The translations under genes and the position numbers were made by a program. This document shows, piece after piece, positions 1-7,604 of a DNA stretch of 64,000 nucleotides. The first letter of the stretch is position 1; every line of letters starts with the position of its first letter. The notes under the pieces were generated by a model that was not told the DNA's origin, ran no database searches, and saw nothing but the letters and a program-made list of their open reading frames with translations. The stretch is from positions 1 to 64,000 of the forward strand of contig NZMG01000003.1 in assembly GCA_002694465.1 (NCBI GenBank), read 5' to 3'. This DNA is from Flavobacteriaceae bacterium (GTDB taxonomy: Bacteria; Bacteroidota; Bacteroidia; Flavobacteriales; Flavobacteriaceae).

Positions 1-41
1 GATTTGATAAATGTAATTCGACAATAAAAAAAGTAGAATAA
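1..41 (+). CDS. 3' end of an unidentified gene (partial)
   Basis: Frame 3 is open from the window edge to a TAA at 39-41 and encodes about 12 C-terminal residues ending KKVE. I prefer this frame because the stop is followed by the AAAACT run that follows the stop of most cassette genes in this window, and then by a site core at 46-55. Frame 1 also ends nearby, at 25-27, so the choice is an inference from context. No function can be assigned. Confidence 0.35.
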   Translation, partial: FDKCNSTIKKVE

Positions 42-45
42 AAAC

Positions 46-148
46 TGCATACAACAACGGCAATAAGTAATTGCCTGCCTACCGCAGGCAGGCGCAACAC
101 GGCTCATAGCTCATTGTGGCGAAACCATATACAAACACGTTACCTACA
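46..148 (+). repeat. attC-like cassette junction J0
   Basis: The left core is TGCATACAAC (46-55) and the right core GTTACCTACA (139-148). Between them lie a 21-bp GC-rich palindrome and a second left arm (AACACGGCTCATAG, from about 97) that pairs imperfectly with CCATA near 125. It shares the ends AAC-ACGGCT and CAAACAC-GTT with the junctions at 1,693-1,750 and 56,350-56,438. The upstream cassette's tag is GCATAC; the start of that cassette lies outside the window, so its pair cannot be tested. Confidence 0.6.
73..93. repeat. GC-rich palindrome (REP-like) inside J0
   Basis: GCCTGCCT and AGGCAGGC form a perfect 8-bp stem around a 5-base loop. Related palindromes occur inside two other junctions, at 1,681-1,693 and 63,350-63,369. 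It stands out from the AT-rich surroundings and looks like a small independent hairpin repeat that inserts into the variable part of the junctions. Confidence 0.65.
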
Positions 149-150
149 AT

Positions 151-792
151 ATGATGAAACTTTATTATATATTTTTAATTCTAATCAGTGTAAACTGTAA
201 TTCACAGACAACTAATGAATTCAATCCAAATTTGGATGATTGTATGTCAAAGCAAGATTTGATTGAACTGGAAAAAGCTGTTAAATATTTTGAGAAACAA
301 CTCATTAAAATGTACAATCCAAAAAATATTAATGAAGCATATTTCTCTCATCTGGAAGACTTTTATAATGGAAATTTTGATGAAGAAAGATTCAATTTTT
401 TTATGGATAAAGGGGCTTTAGGCATATTGGAAAATTTAAAAAACTCCAAAACCTTCGATAAAATTTGGATTTCACTAAGCACAGCTGTTTCTGAATTAAA
501 AGATGAAAATGGTGAGCCAATTTTAAATGATCCTGACAACAAAAAGGTTATTATAATTAATAAATATGGGGATTACCAAAAGTGTGTAAAAGCTGCTACT
601 CGTAATTCAGCGATAATTGATTACATTAATTTTGAAATCAATAATCCAGGTTTTAGTATTCATCTTTCCGCACGCAATCTTCATCAACGCTTACGAGCAA
701 AAGACTTCGACAATGATCTAATAAAGCTTGTAATTACACTAGGATTTTATTATGAATACATTTTCTGGACAAACAAGCAGTTTGTGGAATAA
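151..792 (+). CDS. Hypothetical secreted or lipoprotein-like protein
   Basis: The 213-residue protein has a hydrophobic N-terminus (residues 3-15) followed by SVNC, a weak lipobox with Cys near position 17, so it is probably exported and may be lipid anchored. The rest is soluble and acidic, with no domain I recognise. Two ATG codons in tandem (151 and 154) are possible starts. The start lies three bases past the right core of J0 and the stop four bases before the left core of the next junction, so the gene fills one cassette-like unit. Its two tags match only in part (7 of 10 bases). Confidence 0.75.
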   Translation: MMKLYYIFLILISVNCNSQTTNEFNPNLDDCMSKQDLIELEKAVKYFEKQLIKMYNPKNINEAYFSHLEDFYNGNFDEERFNFFMDKGALGILENLKNSKTFDKIWISLSTAVSELKDENGEPILNDPDNKKVIIINKYGDYQKCVKAATRNSAIIDYINFEINNPGFSIHLSARNLHQRLRAKDFDNDLIKLVITLGFYYEYIFWTNKQFVE

Positions 793-796
793 AAAA

Positions 797-917
797 CTGT
801 TGCCAACAATGCATATCCGCATGTGCTTTCGCCAGTTACTTTGCTCGGGTCTCATGGGTTTTTTATTGCTACTTAAAAATCAATTAAAAACAATATCTTT
901 AGAGAAACCAACCGCTT
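797..917 (+). repeat. Type-B cassette junction, right half apparently lost (J1)
   Basis: The site begins ACT-GTTGCC-AAC (796-807), the standard left end of the cassette junctions, and continues with a different body. That body (CCGCATGTG, then TTGCTCGGGTCT and TTGCTAC) aligns with the junction at 4,671-4,817 over its first 100 or so bases. The right arm and GTT core present in the other copy are not found before the GTG start of the next gene, so this copy is truncated or replaced on the right. Confidence 0.5.
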
Positions 918-1670
918 GTGATTAAATTCTTCCGGAAAATTCGCCAAAGATTATTGACTGAAAACAAATTCAGTAAATACCTTCTTTATGCCATTGGCGA
1001 AATTATACTTGTGGTTATTGGGATTTTGATTGCGTTGCAGATTAATAATTGGAATGAACAACGAAAACAAAACCGCAATCTTCGCGATTTATACAGTAAC
1101 TTATTGCTTGATATAAAAGCAGATTCTGTTTCCTATAGCACAAACCTCAAGGAACTTAAAGGCATCGATTTTTTACATGAACAATTATACAAAACCGGTG
1201 TAAAAAACGATACAACTATAGTCTTAAAAAACCCTAATAGTCTGCGATATTTAATCTATTACAACCCTATAACCAAAGAAAACGACCCCTTCATAGCATC
1301 TAAAATCATTAATGATAGCATAAGAAAAGAGGTTTTAACCTATTTCAGGAACATGAAAGACATGGACGATGTCTACTCTGAACTAAACGATATTATAAAA
1401 ACAAAAATGCGCGTTTATTTAGGAAATAAAAAAATGTACAAGCTTAAAAATTGGTTTGAAAATAAAACAAAAAATACAGCTTTAGGGGATTTATCTTATG
1501 ATTTTATTAATAACGCAGAACTCATCGCACTTTCAAAAGAAGTCGAATTTCAACAAATACTTTTTGAGGCCTCTCTAAAAATTGTAAATAACATTGATGT
1601 TTTAGAAATATTAATAACACAAAATGCGAATTTAATCCGTGTTATTGAAAATGAATTGAATAAAAAATAA
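918..1670 (+). CDS. DUF6090 family membrane protein (copy 1)
   Basis: The 250-residue protein has the DUF6090 signature: a basic N-terminus (MIKFFRKIRQ), a short linker, then one membrane helix at about residues 28-42 ending ALQINNWNE, followed by a soluble helical domain. The cellular role of the family is not known. Translation starts at GTG 918, aligned with the ATG of the paralogs at 5,471 and 57,297. All copies conserve the first 45 residues and diverge afterwards. The gene is followed by a junction whose first bases, AACGAAAGC, match those after the copy at 57,297, so these paralogs travel with the same flanks. Confidence 0.88.
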   Translation: MIKFFRKIRQRLLTENKFSKYLLYAIGEIILVVIGILIALQINNWNEQRKQNRNLRDLYSNLLLDIKADSVSYSTNLKELKGIDFLHEQLYKTGVKNDTTIVLKNPNSLRYLIYYNPITKENDPFIASKIINDSIRKEVLTYFRNMKDMDDVYSELNDIIKTKMRVYLGNKKMYKLKNWFENKTKNTALGDLSYDFINNAELIALSKEVEFQQILFEASLKIVNNIDVLEILITQNANLIRVIENELNKK

Positions 1671-1680
1671 TAACGAAAGC

Positions 1681-1750
1681 CTGCCGCAGGCAGCCCAACA
1701 CGGCTCATAGCTCATTGTGGTGAAACCATAGCCAAACACGTTTCCCAACA
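1681..1750 (+). repeat. attC-like cassette junction J2
   Basis: The left core GCCCAAC (1693-1699) fits the canonical integron RYYYAAC. The right core is GTTTCCCAACA (1740-1750). The body carries ACGGCTCATAG and CCATAGCCAAACAC, nearly identical to J0. A CTGCCGCAGGCAG palindrome (1681-1693) interrupts the left tag: directly before it is AACGAAAGC, the sequence that precedes the core in the junction at 58,089. The large variable terminal region of the right-hand junctions is absent, so this is a short form. Confidence 0.6.
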
Positions 1751-1808
1751 TTTGCAAAAAAGAACGTTAGAATTTTAAACTGAACAGAAAACTTAAATAA
1801 AGACGGAT

Positions 1809-2184
1809 ATGAAATTTTACACTTCGATACCAGAAAGACTAAAACCATACTATAAAACTGAATTGGAAAAATACCGAGCTGAATACTCAAAAGGAAATTT
1901 AAAAAGTGCTTGGAATCATCTGGAAAGAGCTCATAATTGGACAAAAATATCCTTACGCTCATACTTTTGTGCATTGGAAAATGTTGCAATTTGGGATTAA
2001 AATCAAAAGCGGAAAAGAAATTATAGGACAAATTCCACGTCTTATTTTTGGAGGTGTGAAATCCTTCGTTGGGAAAATTCCAGTTGGTAATCCTGGAGGA
2101 GCCAATGTTCCCCCTTTAAAACCATTTCCAATTGAAAAAGAATTGCAAGATATTTTTACAAAAGCTGGAATTAATTTAGTCTGA
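1809..2184 (+). pseudogene. Frameshifted DUF3703 family gene
   Basis: The first frame starts at ATG 1809 and carries the typical DUF3703 N-terminus (ERLKPYYKTELEKY, then SAWNHLERAH). At about 1929-1938 the family sequence moves into another frame and continues IIGQKYPYAHTFVHW, then a GANVPPLKPFPI tail to the stop at 2184. Together they give the usual length of about 120 residues. A two-base loss near 1934 would explain the shift. DUF3703 genes often sit beside metal-efflux genes, which fits the CDF-like gene at 4,816. The product is probably not made, unless the shift is a sequencing error. Confidence 0.8.
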
Positions 2185-2187
2185 AAA

Positions 2188-2206
2188 TAAAACACGTTGC
2201 TTGAAC
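2188..2206 (+). repeat. Possible remnant of a junction right end
   Basis: AAAACACGTTGCTTGA follows the DUF3703 remnant directly and resembles the CAAACACGTT right terminus of J0, J2 and J5. No left arm or stem is present. It may mark the old start of the unit that carries the Crp-like and DinB genes. This is a short match and could be chance. Confidence 0.3.
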
Positions 2207-2212
2207 CCATAG

Positions 2213-2749
2213 ATGAACATAATTGAAGAGCTACATAAACGTATTGAGGAGCAAAATCTTTGGGATAAAAAAATCTCATTGAAAAGAAACGAATACCTAA
2301 AAGTTGCTGGAACAATTGAGACAAATCTCTTCTATATTATTTCGGGAAGTTTGAAAATTTCATTGCATGATGACCGCGAAGAATACATTATACGATTTGG
2401 TTATAAAAATAACTTCCTTACTGCATTAGACAGCTTTTTTACCGAAAAACCTTCCGAATTTTATATTCAAGCCATCAAAAAAACCGAGTTAAAAGTTATT
2501 TCAAAACAAAACTATTTCAACTTTATAAATCAAGACGCAGATTTGAAGCAACTTTGGAATTTGATTTTACAACAACTCATTTTACAGCAAATGGAACGGG
2601 AAAAAGACATTTTAATTTCTTCACCGAAAGAGCGCTATAATAGAGTTTTGCAAAGAAGTCCCCAACTATTTCAAGAAATCCCAAACAAGTACATCGCTTC
2701 CTATTTAAGAATGTCTCCTGAAACACTATCCAGATTAAAAAAGTCTTGA
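2213..2749 (+). CDS. Crp/Fnr family transcriptional regulator
   Basis: The 178-residue protein has a cyclic-nucleotide-binding-like beta barrel at about residues 25-115 (FYIISGSLKIS, then YIIRFGYKNNFLTALDSFF) and a C-terminal helix-turn-helix region with NKYIASYLRMSPETLSRL near the end. The arginine and glutamate typical of a cAMP pocket are not evident, as in many Bacteroidota members. The C-terminus stops right after the recognition helix, shorter than the usual family length of about 190. The DinB gene follows within about 60 bases and could be its target or partner. Confidence 0.85.
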   Translation: MNIIEELHKRIEEQNLWDKKISLKRNEYLKVAGTIETNLFYIISGSLKISLHDDREEYIIRFGYKNNFLTALDSFFTEKPSEFYIQAIKKTELKVISKQNYFNFINQDADLKQLWNLILQQLILQQMEREKDILISSPKERYNRVLQRSPQLFQEIPNKYIASYLRMSPETLSRLKKS

Positions 2750-2805
2750 CTTCAATCAATTTTTCTAACGTTCAAAATTTGGACTTTTGCATACAAACAA
2801 TTTTT

Positions 2806-3351
2806 ATGAAAGCACAAGATCTCATTGAAGAACTCATCCAATTGACCCAGAAAAACCTGAACGAAGTTCAAGCGTTTAAAGAACTACCCATGGAGCTCCT
2901 AAACCAAAAACCAAATGCTAAAAGCTGGAGCATTTTAGAATGTATCGAGCATTTAAATAGGTACGGAGATTTTTACATTCCAGAAATTAAAAATCAACTT
3001 GAGAAATCTACCCATAAAAAATCTGAAGTTTTTAACAGTGGAATTTTAGGAAACTACTTTGCCAAAAGTATGTTGCCCAAAGAAAAGTTGAATAAAATGA
3101 AAACTTTTAAGTCCATGAATCCACTAAATTGCTCATTAAACAAAAGTGTTTTGGACAAATTTATTTATCATCAGGAACAGATTTTAAAATTGCTAGAAAA
3201 ATCAAAAACCTCAGATTTGACAAGGATAAAAACGTCAATATCAATATCAAAATGGATTAATTTAAGATTGGGCGATACTTTGCGGGTGGTTGTTTATCAT
3301 AATTTAAGGCATATTAAACAAGCCGAAAGAATACTAAAAATACCAGCGTGA
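2806..3351 (+). CDS. DinB family protein
   Basis: The protein of about 181 residues has a DinB-like four-helix bundle. WSILECIEHLNRYGDFY provides the first conserved histidine, and VVYHNLRHIKQAERI near the C-terminus provides the H-x3-H type metal site. Family members are metal-dependent enzymes, often thiol transferases, and the substrate here is unknown. I place the start at ATG 2806; a longer frame reaches back to TTG 2746 but overlaps the regulator. Probably co-transcribed with the Crp-like gene. No junction follows within the next 240 bases. Confidence 0.82.
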   Translation: MKAQDLIEELIQLTQKNLNEVQAFKELPMELLNQKPNAKSWSILECIEHLNRYGDFYIPEIKNQLEKSTHKKSEVFNSGILGNYFAKSMLPKEKLNKMKTFKSMNPLNCSLNKSVLDKFIYHQEQILKLLEKSKTSDLTRIKTSISISKWINLRLGDTLRVVVYHNLRHIKQAERILKIPA

Positions 3352-3595
3352 ATCATAGCCTTGGGCGATACCTAAAAGGCACATTTTGTCTTTTAATTTC
3401 ACTCTCCATTTGTAATGAGTTGGATAATTTTACACATTGGAGCCCGTTATAGCTCCTATTAAAATAAAAGATGTTGGCTTAGAAATCCAACGCCACTAAT
3501 CAAACATATACAGGTTGTAACACAATACCAAAATCACACTTCATAATATAATTCGTAACTTGCTAAATAGCTATTAACCAATCAAATATAGTATT

Positions 3596-4108
3596 ATGAA
3601 AACAAAAATGATTTTTGCGTTAGTTATGATTTTGGGAATTGTAATTACCAGTTGTAAAGAAAAGGAAGAAAAAGTAGCAGTTGAGGAAGTAAAAATAGAT
3701 TTAATTAACGATGAATTTCCTGAAGCAAAACTAGAACTATTGGAAACCTGGGACAGCATTGTGCAAAGTGTTAAGGACGGAGATTTGGATAAATTAATTG
3801 CTTTCCATGCGTATAGTCCAAAGTTTACCGAATTTAAAAATGGTGCACCACGTAATGGAAGTGAGGCAAATGAAGAATTTGAACGCAATACATTTGGTGC
3901 TGTAACCGAAATTGTGAAGTTCGACACAAATGATATGTTGGTTGCCGTATATGGTGATGTAGCCAATTTAACTTTCCATTCTGATTTTCATCTCAAGTTT
4001 GGTGAAGATCTTGTGATTGTAAACGACCAAATTTCGTTGTTATTTGTGAAGACCGATGACGGCTGGAAAATTGTGAGCGAACATCATTCCCCCCTGAAAA
4101 AAGAATAA
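3596..4108 (+). CDS. NTF2-like (SnoaL/DUF4440-type) lipoprotein
   Basis: The 170-residue protein has a lipoprotein signal (residues 1-20, lipobox VITSC) and an NTF2-like cone domain. The helical start ETWDSIVQSVKDGDLDKLIAFHA and the closing strand SLLFVKTDDGWKIVSEHHSPL are typical of DUF4440/SnoaL-like proteins, including the GWKIV-x-HxS ending. It is probably attached to a membrane facing the periplasm. No catalytic role can be assigned. The 244 bases upstream hold no gene that I can see, and a junction follows it. Confidence 0.85.
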   Translation: MKTKMIFALVMILGIVITSCKEKEEKVAVEEVKIDLINDEFPEAKLELLETWDSIVQSVKDGDLDKLIAFHAYSPKFTEFKNGAPRNGSEANEEFERNTFGAVTEIVKFDTNDMLVAVYGDVANLTFHSDFHLKFGEDLVIVNDQISLLFVKTDDGWKIVSEHHSPLKKE

Positions 4109-4120
4109 AGTAACAAATCT

Positions 4121-4271
4121 TGCCACAATTACCTGTATAGCTCATTGCGGCTGAATTGCTTCGCCAATTCGCTCTTTGAGCTTAAGTCATTGCAATTTGT
4201 TATCTTTCGGTTTCGGCGGAAAATCAGCTATGATTTTCCGCAACAAGCCGTACACAAACAGGTTAGCATCA
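4121..4271 (+). repeat. attC-like cassette junction J3 (long form)
   Basis: The body is closely related to the junction at 61,719-61,853. Both have CTGTATAGCTC or GTGTATAGCTC on the left, TTGCGGCTGAATT, a GAATT hairpin, TATCTTTCGGTT, a second hairpin flanked by GGAAAATC and GATTTTCC, and a CCGCAAC-AGCC right arm. The right core is GTTAGCATCA (4262-4271). The left AAC is degraded (CACAATTACC instead of AACACC), so the upstream tag cannot be read. Part of the element is open in frame with the next gene, which creates a false upstream start at 4176. Confidence 0.65.
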
Positions 4272-4286
4272 TTTAAATTAATCCTT

Positions 4287-4664
4287 ATGAAAGTTACAGC
4301 CGAAAAAAATGAACAAGTTGCCAAGTTTATATTTGCATCCATTTATCCCCTTTACCTAGATAGATTGATTAAAAATGGAAGAACAAAAGAAGAACTCGAT
4401 CAAGTAATTAAATGGTTTACCGGTTTTGATCAAGACACTTTACAAACCCTTATTGATGAAAAAGTAAGCTTTAGAACATTTTTTCAAAAAGCTACAATAC
4501 ATCCCAACGCGCACTTAATTAAAGGAGTTGTTTGTGGGTATCGCATTGAAGAAATAGAGGATGAATTTGAATTGTATAAGCAATGCAGACAAATGGAAAA
4601 GCTCATTGATGAGTTGGCAAGAGGCCGAAAAATGGAGAAAATTTTGCGCGAAGTAAAAAAGTAG
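4287..4664 (+). CDS. DUF2200 family protein
   Basis: The protein of about 125 residues matches the DUF2200 pattern: FASIYPLYLDR near the start, KNGRTKEELDQVIKWFTGF, a central FFQKA, LIKGVVCGYRIEEIED, and a closing LIDELARGRKMEKIL. The family is small, soluble and of unknown function. I use ATG 4287, where family similarity begins; the in-frame stretch back to 4176 is the preceding repeat, not protein. It is the only gene between junctions J3 and J4. Confidence 0.85.
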   Translation: MKVTAEKNEQVAKFIFASIYPLYLDRLIKNGRTKEELDQVIKWFTGFDQDTLQTLIDEKVSFRTFFQKATIHPNAHLIKGVVCGYRIEEIEDEFELYKQCRQMEKLIDELARGRKMEKILREVKK

Positions 4665-4670
4665 AAACCA

Positions 4671-4813
4671 ATTCCAACAACGTATAACCGCATTTGTTTT
4701 GATAGACGTTTTGTTCGCGTCTATTTAATATGTAATTACTACATTAGAAGATTAAAAAAACAACTTTACATAGACGTAGATGTAGCCCAAATCAAAATAA
4801 ATGGATACGTTTA
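4671..4813 (+). repeat. Type-B cassette junction, complete (J4)
   Basis: The left end is AATTCC-AAC (4671-4679). CATTTGTTTTGAT (4691-4703) pairs with ATCAAAATAAATG (4791-4803) with one mismatch, and CGTAT outside the first arm pairs with ATACG just before GTT (about 4808). An inner 7-bp hairpin, ATAGACG with CGTCTAT, lies inside. It has the same outer AAC/GTT design as the other junctions but an unrelated body, shared with the truncated copy at 797. The single stem mismatch is a G-T wobble on the top strand here, unlike the main family. Confidence 0.55.
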
Positions 4814-4815
4814 AA

Positions 4816-5445
4816 ATGACCCATAAGAATAAACTATATAAAACTGCTTTTGGACTTGCAGTGTTTACCATTGTTTACAACATTGCAGAGGGGCTTATTT
4901 CCACCTATCTGGGATTTGAAGATGAAAGTTTGGCGCTTTTTGGTTTTGGATCTGATAGTTTTATTGAAGTAATTTCTGGACTAGGTATTGCCCATATGAT
5001 TTTAAGAATTCAGAACAACCCAAATAGCAAACGTGATGATTTTGAACGAACAGCGTTAAGAATAACGGGAATCGCCTTTTATATTCTAGTTTTTGGGCTA
5101 GTTATAACCAGTTTTTATAACATTTGGCAGGCACACCAACCCCAGACAACTTTTTGGGGCGTTATTATTTCCATTATTTCAATTCTCGTTATGTGGTTTT
5201 TAGTACTTTGGAAAAGAAACGTAGGAAATCAATTGAATTCCGCTCCCATTTTAGCCGACGCCAATTGCACCATGGTTTGCGTTTATATGTCTATTATTTT
5301 ACTTATAAGCAGCGGAATGTATGAACTATTTGGAATTCCATATATAGACAGTATTGGAACCCTGGGTCTTTCATACTTTGCCTTTAAGGAAGGAAGAGAA
5401 TGTTTTGAAAAAGCAAAGAGTGATAAAAACTGTTGTTGCGATTAA
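4816..5445 (+). CDS. CDF-like cation transporter family membrane protein
   Basis: The protein has about five membrane helices and resembles the transmembrane part of cation diffusion facilitators. FGFGSDSFIEVISG is in the place of the helix-II metal-site motif and ADANCTMVCVYMS in that of helix V, with Asp and Cys where CDF proteins use His and Asp. The cytoplasmic C-terminal domain is missing and the protein ends in a KNCCCD tail that could bind metal. ATG 4801 is also possible, but its first codons belong to the right arm of junction J4, so ATG 4816 is more likely. Substrate unknown; a metal ion is a reasonable inference. Confidence 0.75.
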   Translation: MTHKNKLYKTAFGLAVFTIVYNIAEGLISTYLGFEDESLALFGFGSDSFIEVISGLGIAHMILRIQNNPNSKRDDFERTALRITGIAFYILVFGLVITSFYNIWQAHQPQTTFWGVIISIISILVMWFLVLWKRNVGNQLNSAPILADANCTMVCVYMSIILLISSGMYELFGIPYIDSIGTLGLSYFAFKEGRECFEKAKSDKNCCCD

Positions 5446-5470
5446 ATAATAAAAGCCTGCATATCAAATA

Positions 5471-6211
5471 ATGATAAAATTCTTTCGAAAAATTAGACAA
5501 AAGTTTCTCTCCGAGAACAAATTGAGTAAGTATCTACTGTATGCCTTTGGTGAGATTGTGCTAGTGGTCATTGGGATTTTAATTGCATTACAGGTAAATA
5601 AAATGAGTGATCAAGACACCTTATTAAAAAAAGAAATTGTTTATCTAAAAGAAATTGAGAAAAGTCTATCCTTTGATTTGGAAAACGAAATTATTGGAGC
5701 TATTGATTATACCAATAAACAAAATAAAATGTATAATCTTTACAAATCTTTAGTCTCAAAATATCCAGATAGTATTTCTAAAGATTCTATCTATACTTTA
5801 ATAAAAAAATGGGTTGGACCCCCTTGGCAATTAGAAATAAATATGGTTGTGTTTGACAATCTAAACTCCTTAGGGATAGATTTAATTTCCAATCACGAAT
5901 TAAGAAATGAAATATCTCAAGTCTATGGAAATTTAATTCCTAGAGCAGTGCATCATAACAAAGCTCACGAAAATTGGAATTTTCAAAACCTATATCCAAT
6001 ATTGAATGATAATTTCATTTATTATGAAAACACCTTAACAAATGATCAAATTGTATATTTAAAAACAGATATATTAACAATAAATCAACTTCATATACAT
6101 GCCAATCATTTTGTTAGTGGTTACATTTGGCGCCTCAATGTTTTAAAAGAAAAAGTAGAGCCCCTTTTGGGTAACTTACGAAAAGAAATAGACCATCTTG
6201 AAAGTCTATAA
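5471..6211 (+). CDS. DUF6090 family membrane protein (copy 2)
   Basis: This is a 246-residue paralog of the gene at 918, with the same basic start (MIKFFRKIRQKFLSEN), the YAFGEIVLVVIGILIALQ membrane helix and a divergent soluble part. It starts only about 25 bases after the CDF-like gene, and no junction separates the two, so they may share a unit. Function unknown. A truncated third copy lies immediately downstream, which suggests tandem duplication here. Confidence 0.88.
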   Translation: MIKFFRKIRQKFLSENKLSKYLLYAFGEIVLVVIGILIALQVNKMSDQDTLLKKEIVYLKEIEKSLSFDLENEIIGAIDYTNKQNKMYNLYKSLVSKYPDSISKDSIYTLIKKWVGPPWQLEINMVVFDNLNSLGIDLISNHELRNEISQVYGNLIPRAVHHNKAHENWNFQNLYPILNDNFIYYENTLTNDQIVYLKTDILTINQLHIHANHFVSGYIWRLNVLKEKVEPLLGNLRKEIDHLESL

Positions 6212-6246
6212 CTTATGTTGAATTACAATTGCGCAACCCATAACCC

Positions 6247-6369
6247 ATAATAAAATTCTTTCAAAAAATTAGGCGAAAATTAATCTCCGAGAACAAATTG
6301 AGCAAGTACCTAGCGTTTGCCATTGAAGAAATAGTGTTCATGGTGGCACGCGTAATACAAAATTCATAA
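6247..6369 (+). pseudogene. Truncated DUF6090 remnant
   Basis: Reading from ATA 6247, where the paralogs have ATG, gives IIKFFQKIRRKLISEN, then KLSKYLAFAIEEIVFMV. This is a clear match to the first 35 or so residues of the DUF6090 proteins, followed by unrelated residues and a TAA at 6367. The start codon is lost and the membrane helix breaks off midway, so no product is expected. It is 35 bases past copy 2. The rest of the 273-base gap holds nothing else that I can support. Confidence 0.8.
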
Positions 6370-6484
6370 ATCTAAAAAATAGGAAGCAGCGTACGGTGTA
6401 AGAATAATTGATTTAATATCAGCAGATAGGTTCGATTTTTATTCGCTAACTTTCATACTTTAAATACCGTTAATTATTTAAACT

Positions 6485-7327
6485 ATGGAATTTCTTGATA
6501 CCTTGTTGGGAATTGATCCAAATTATATTGTCATAGGATTAATTGCCTTTTTCTTTTCATTAGAACAACTATCAAAATCCCCATTCAACTTTACAAAACG
6601 CATTAACCATTTATTTCAAAACCTACTATTTCAAATTACCCTTGTCATCCTAAACATTTTTTTTGTGACCTTTCAAGTGTTCTCAATTGAATGGTTCAAT
6701 GCTAACCATATATGGCTTTTATACGTAATAGAACTCCCCTTTTGGGTTAAATTAGGGCTCTCGGTGGCATTATACGATATTACTGCTTATTGGATTCATA
6801 GGGCGACACACAAAATTCCATTGCTATGGAGGTTTCATAGGGTCCACCATAGCGACACCACCATGGATGCTTCAACGGTATTTAGATTTCACCCTTTAGA
6901 AATACTTTTAGTATTTGGAATTGGAAATATTTTAACGGCAGCATTGTTTGGAACAGATGTACTATCGTTGGCATTATATTATTTCATTTTATATCTATTC
7001 TTCTTTTTTGAACATGCCAATCTTACCTATCCAAAATGGTTAAATACTACCCTAGGTTTACTTTTTGTAATGCCAGATCAACACAGAGTGCATCACCAAC
7101 AAGATCAATTTTATACAGATTCTAACTTTGCCGATATTTTTATCATTTGGGACAGACTATTTGGAACGTATAAAGAGATGCCCGTAGCACAAATGAAATA
7201 TGGATTAAAGGAGTTTGATGAAGAAAAAAAACAGACATTCCTCTATTTAATGAAAAGCCCTTTCCTTACCATTAAAAGAATTGAAACCAACAAAACAAAC
7301 CCTTCTAAACCTGAAAATAAAACCTAA
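6485..7327 (+). CDS. Sterol desaturase / fatty acid hydroxylase family protein
   Basis: The 280-residue integral membrane di-iron enzyme shows the family histidine clusters: HRATH, then FHRVHHSD (residues about 103-125), FFFEHAN, and a last HRVHHQ near residue 203. Such enzymes hydroxylate or desaturate lipids using oxygen, with the active site on the cytoplasmic face. Several hydrophobic segments surround the clusters. The exact substrate cannot be read from sequence. It starts the core region and is followed by a small VF530 gene on the same strand. Confidence 0.9.
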   Translation: MEFLDTLLGIDPNYIVIGLIAFFFSLEQLSKSPFNFTKRINHLFQNLLFQITLVILNIFFVTFQVFSIEWFNANHIWLLYVIELPFWVKLGLSVALYDITAYWIHRATHKIPLLWRFHRVHHSDTTMDASTVFRFHPLEILLVFGIGNILTAALFGTDVLSLALYYFILYLFFFFEHANLTYPKWLNTTLGLLFVMPDQHRVHHQQDQFYTDSNFADIFIIWDRLFGTYKEMPVAQMKYGLKEFDEEKKQTFLYLMKSPFLTIKRIETNKTNPSKPENKT

Positions 7328-7372
7328 GGTAACAGCAATTAGAATTAATTACATCCTTCCTAAAAAAACAAT

Positions 7373-7600
7373 ATGGAAACGCCCAAAAACCCTCAACCTA
7401 ACAATCCTTTACATGGAATTACCTTAGCTGTTATATTGGAAACCTTAGTAGCCAATTATGGATGGGAGCATTTGGCAAAAAAAGTAAAAATAAACTGCTT
7501 TAAAAAAGATCCTTCCATAAAGTCTTGTCTTACCTTTTTACGTAAAACCCCTTGGGCAAGAACCAAGGTTGAGCAACTTTATATTAGAATGAAAAAATAA
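7373..7600 (+). CDS. VF530 family (DUF2132) DNA-binding protein
   Basis: The 75-residue protein matches VF530: [27 protein letters not shown] at the start, then [21 protein letters not shown]. The fold is known in the family as a small alpha-helical DNA-binding module, and its role is not established. The gene converges on valS, which ends four bases beyond its stop. Confidence 0.9.
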   Translation: METPKNPQPNNPLHGITLAVILETLVANYGWEHLAKKVKINCFKKDPSIKSCLTFLRKTPWARTKVEQLYIRMKK

Positions 7601-7604
7601 ACTT

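Noticed and set aside
4176..4286. Upstream in-frame extension of the DUF2200 gene
   Set aside because: The extension is the junction repeat read as protein; family similarity begins at ATG 4287.
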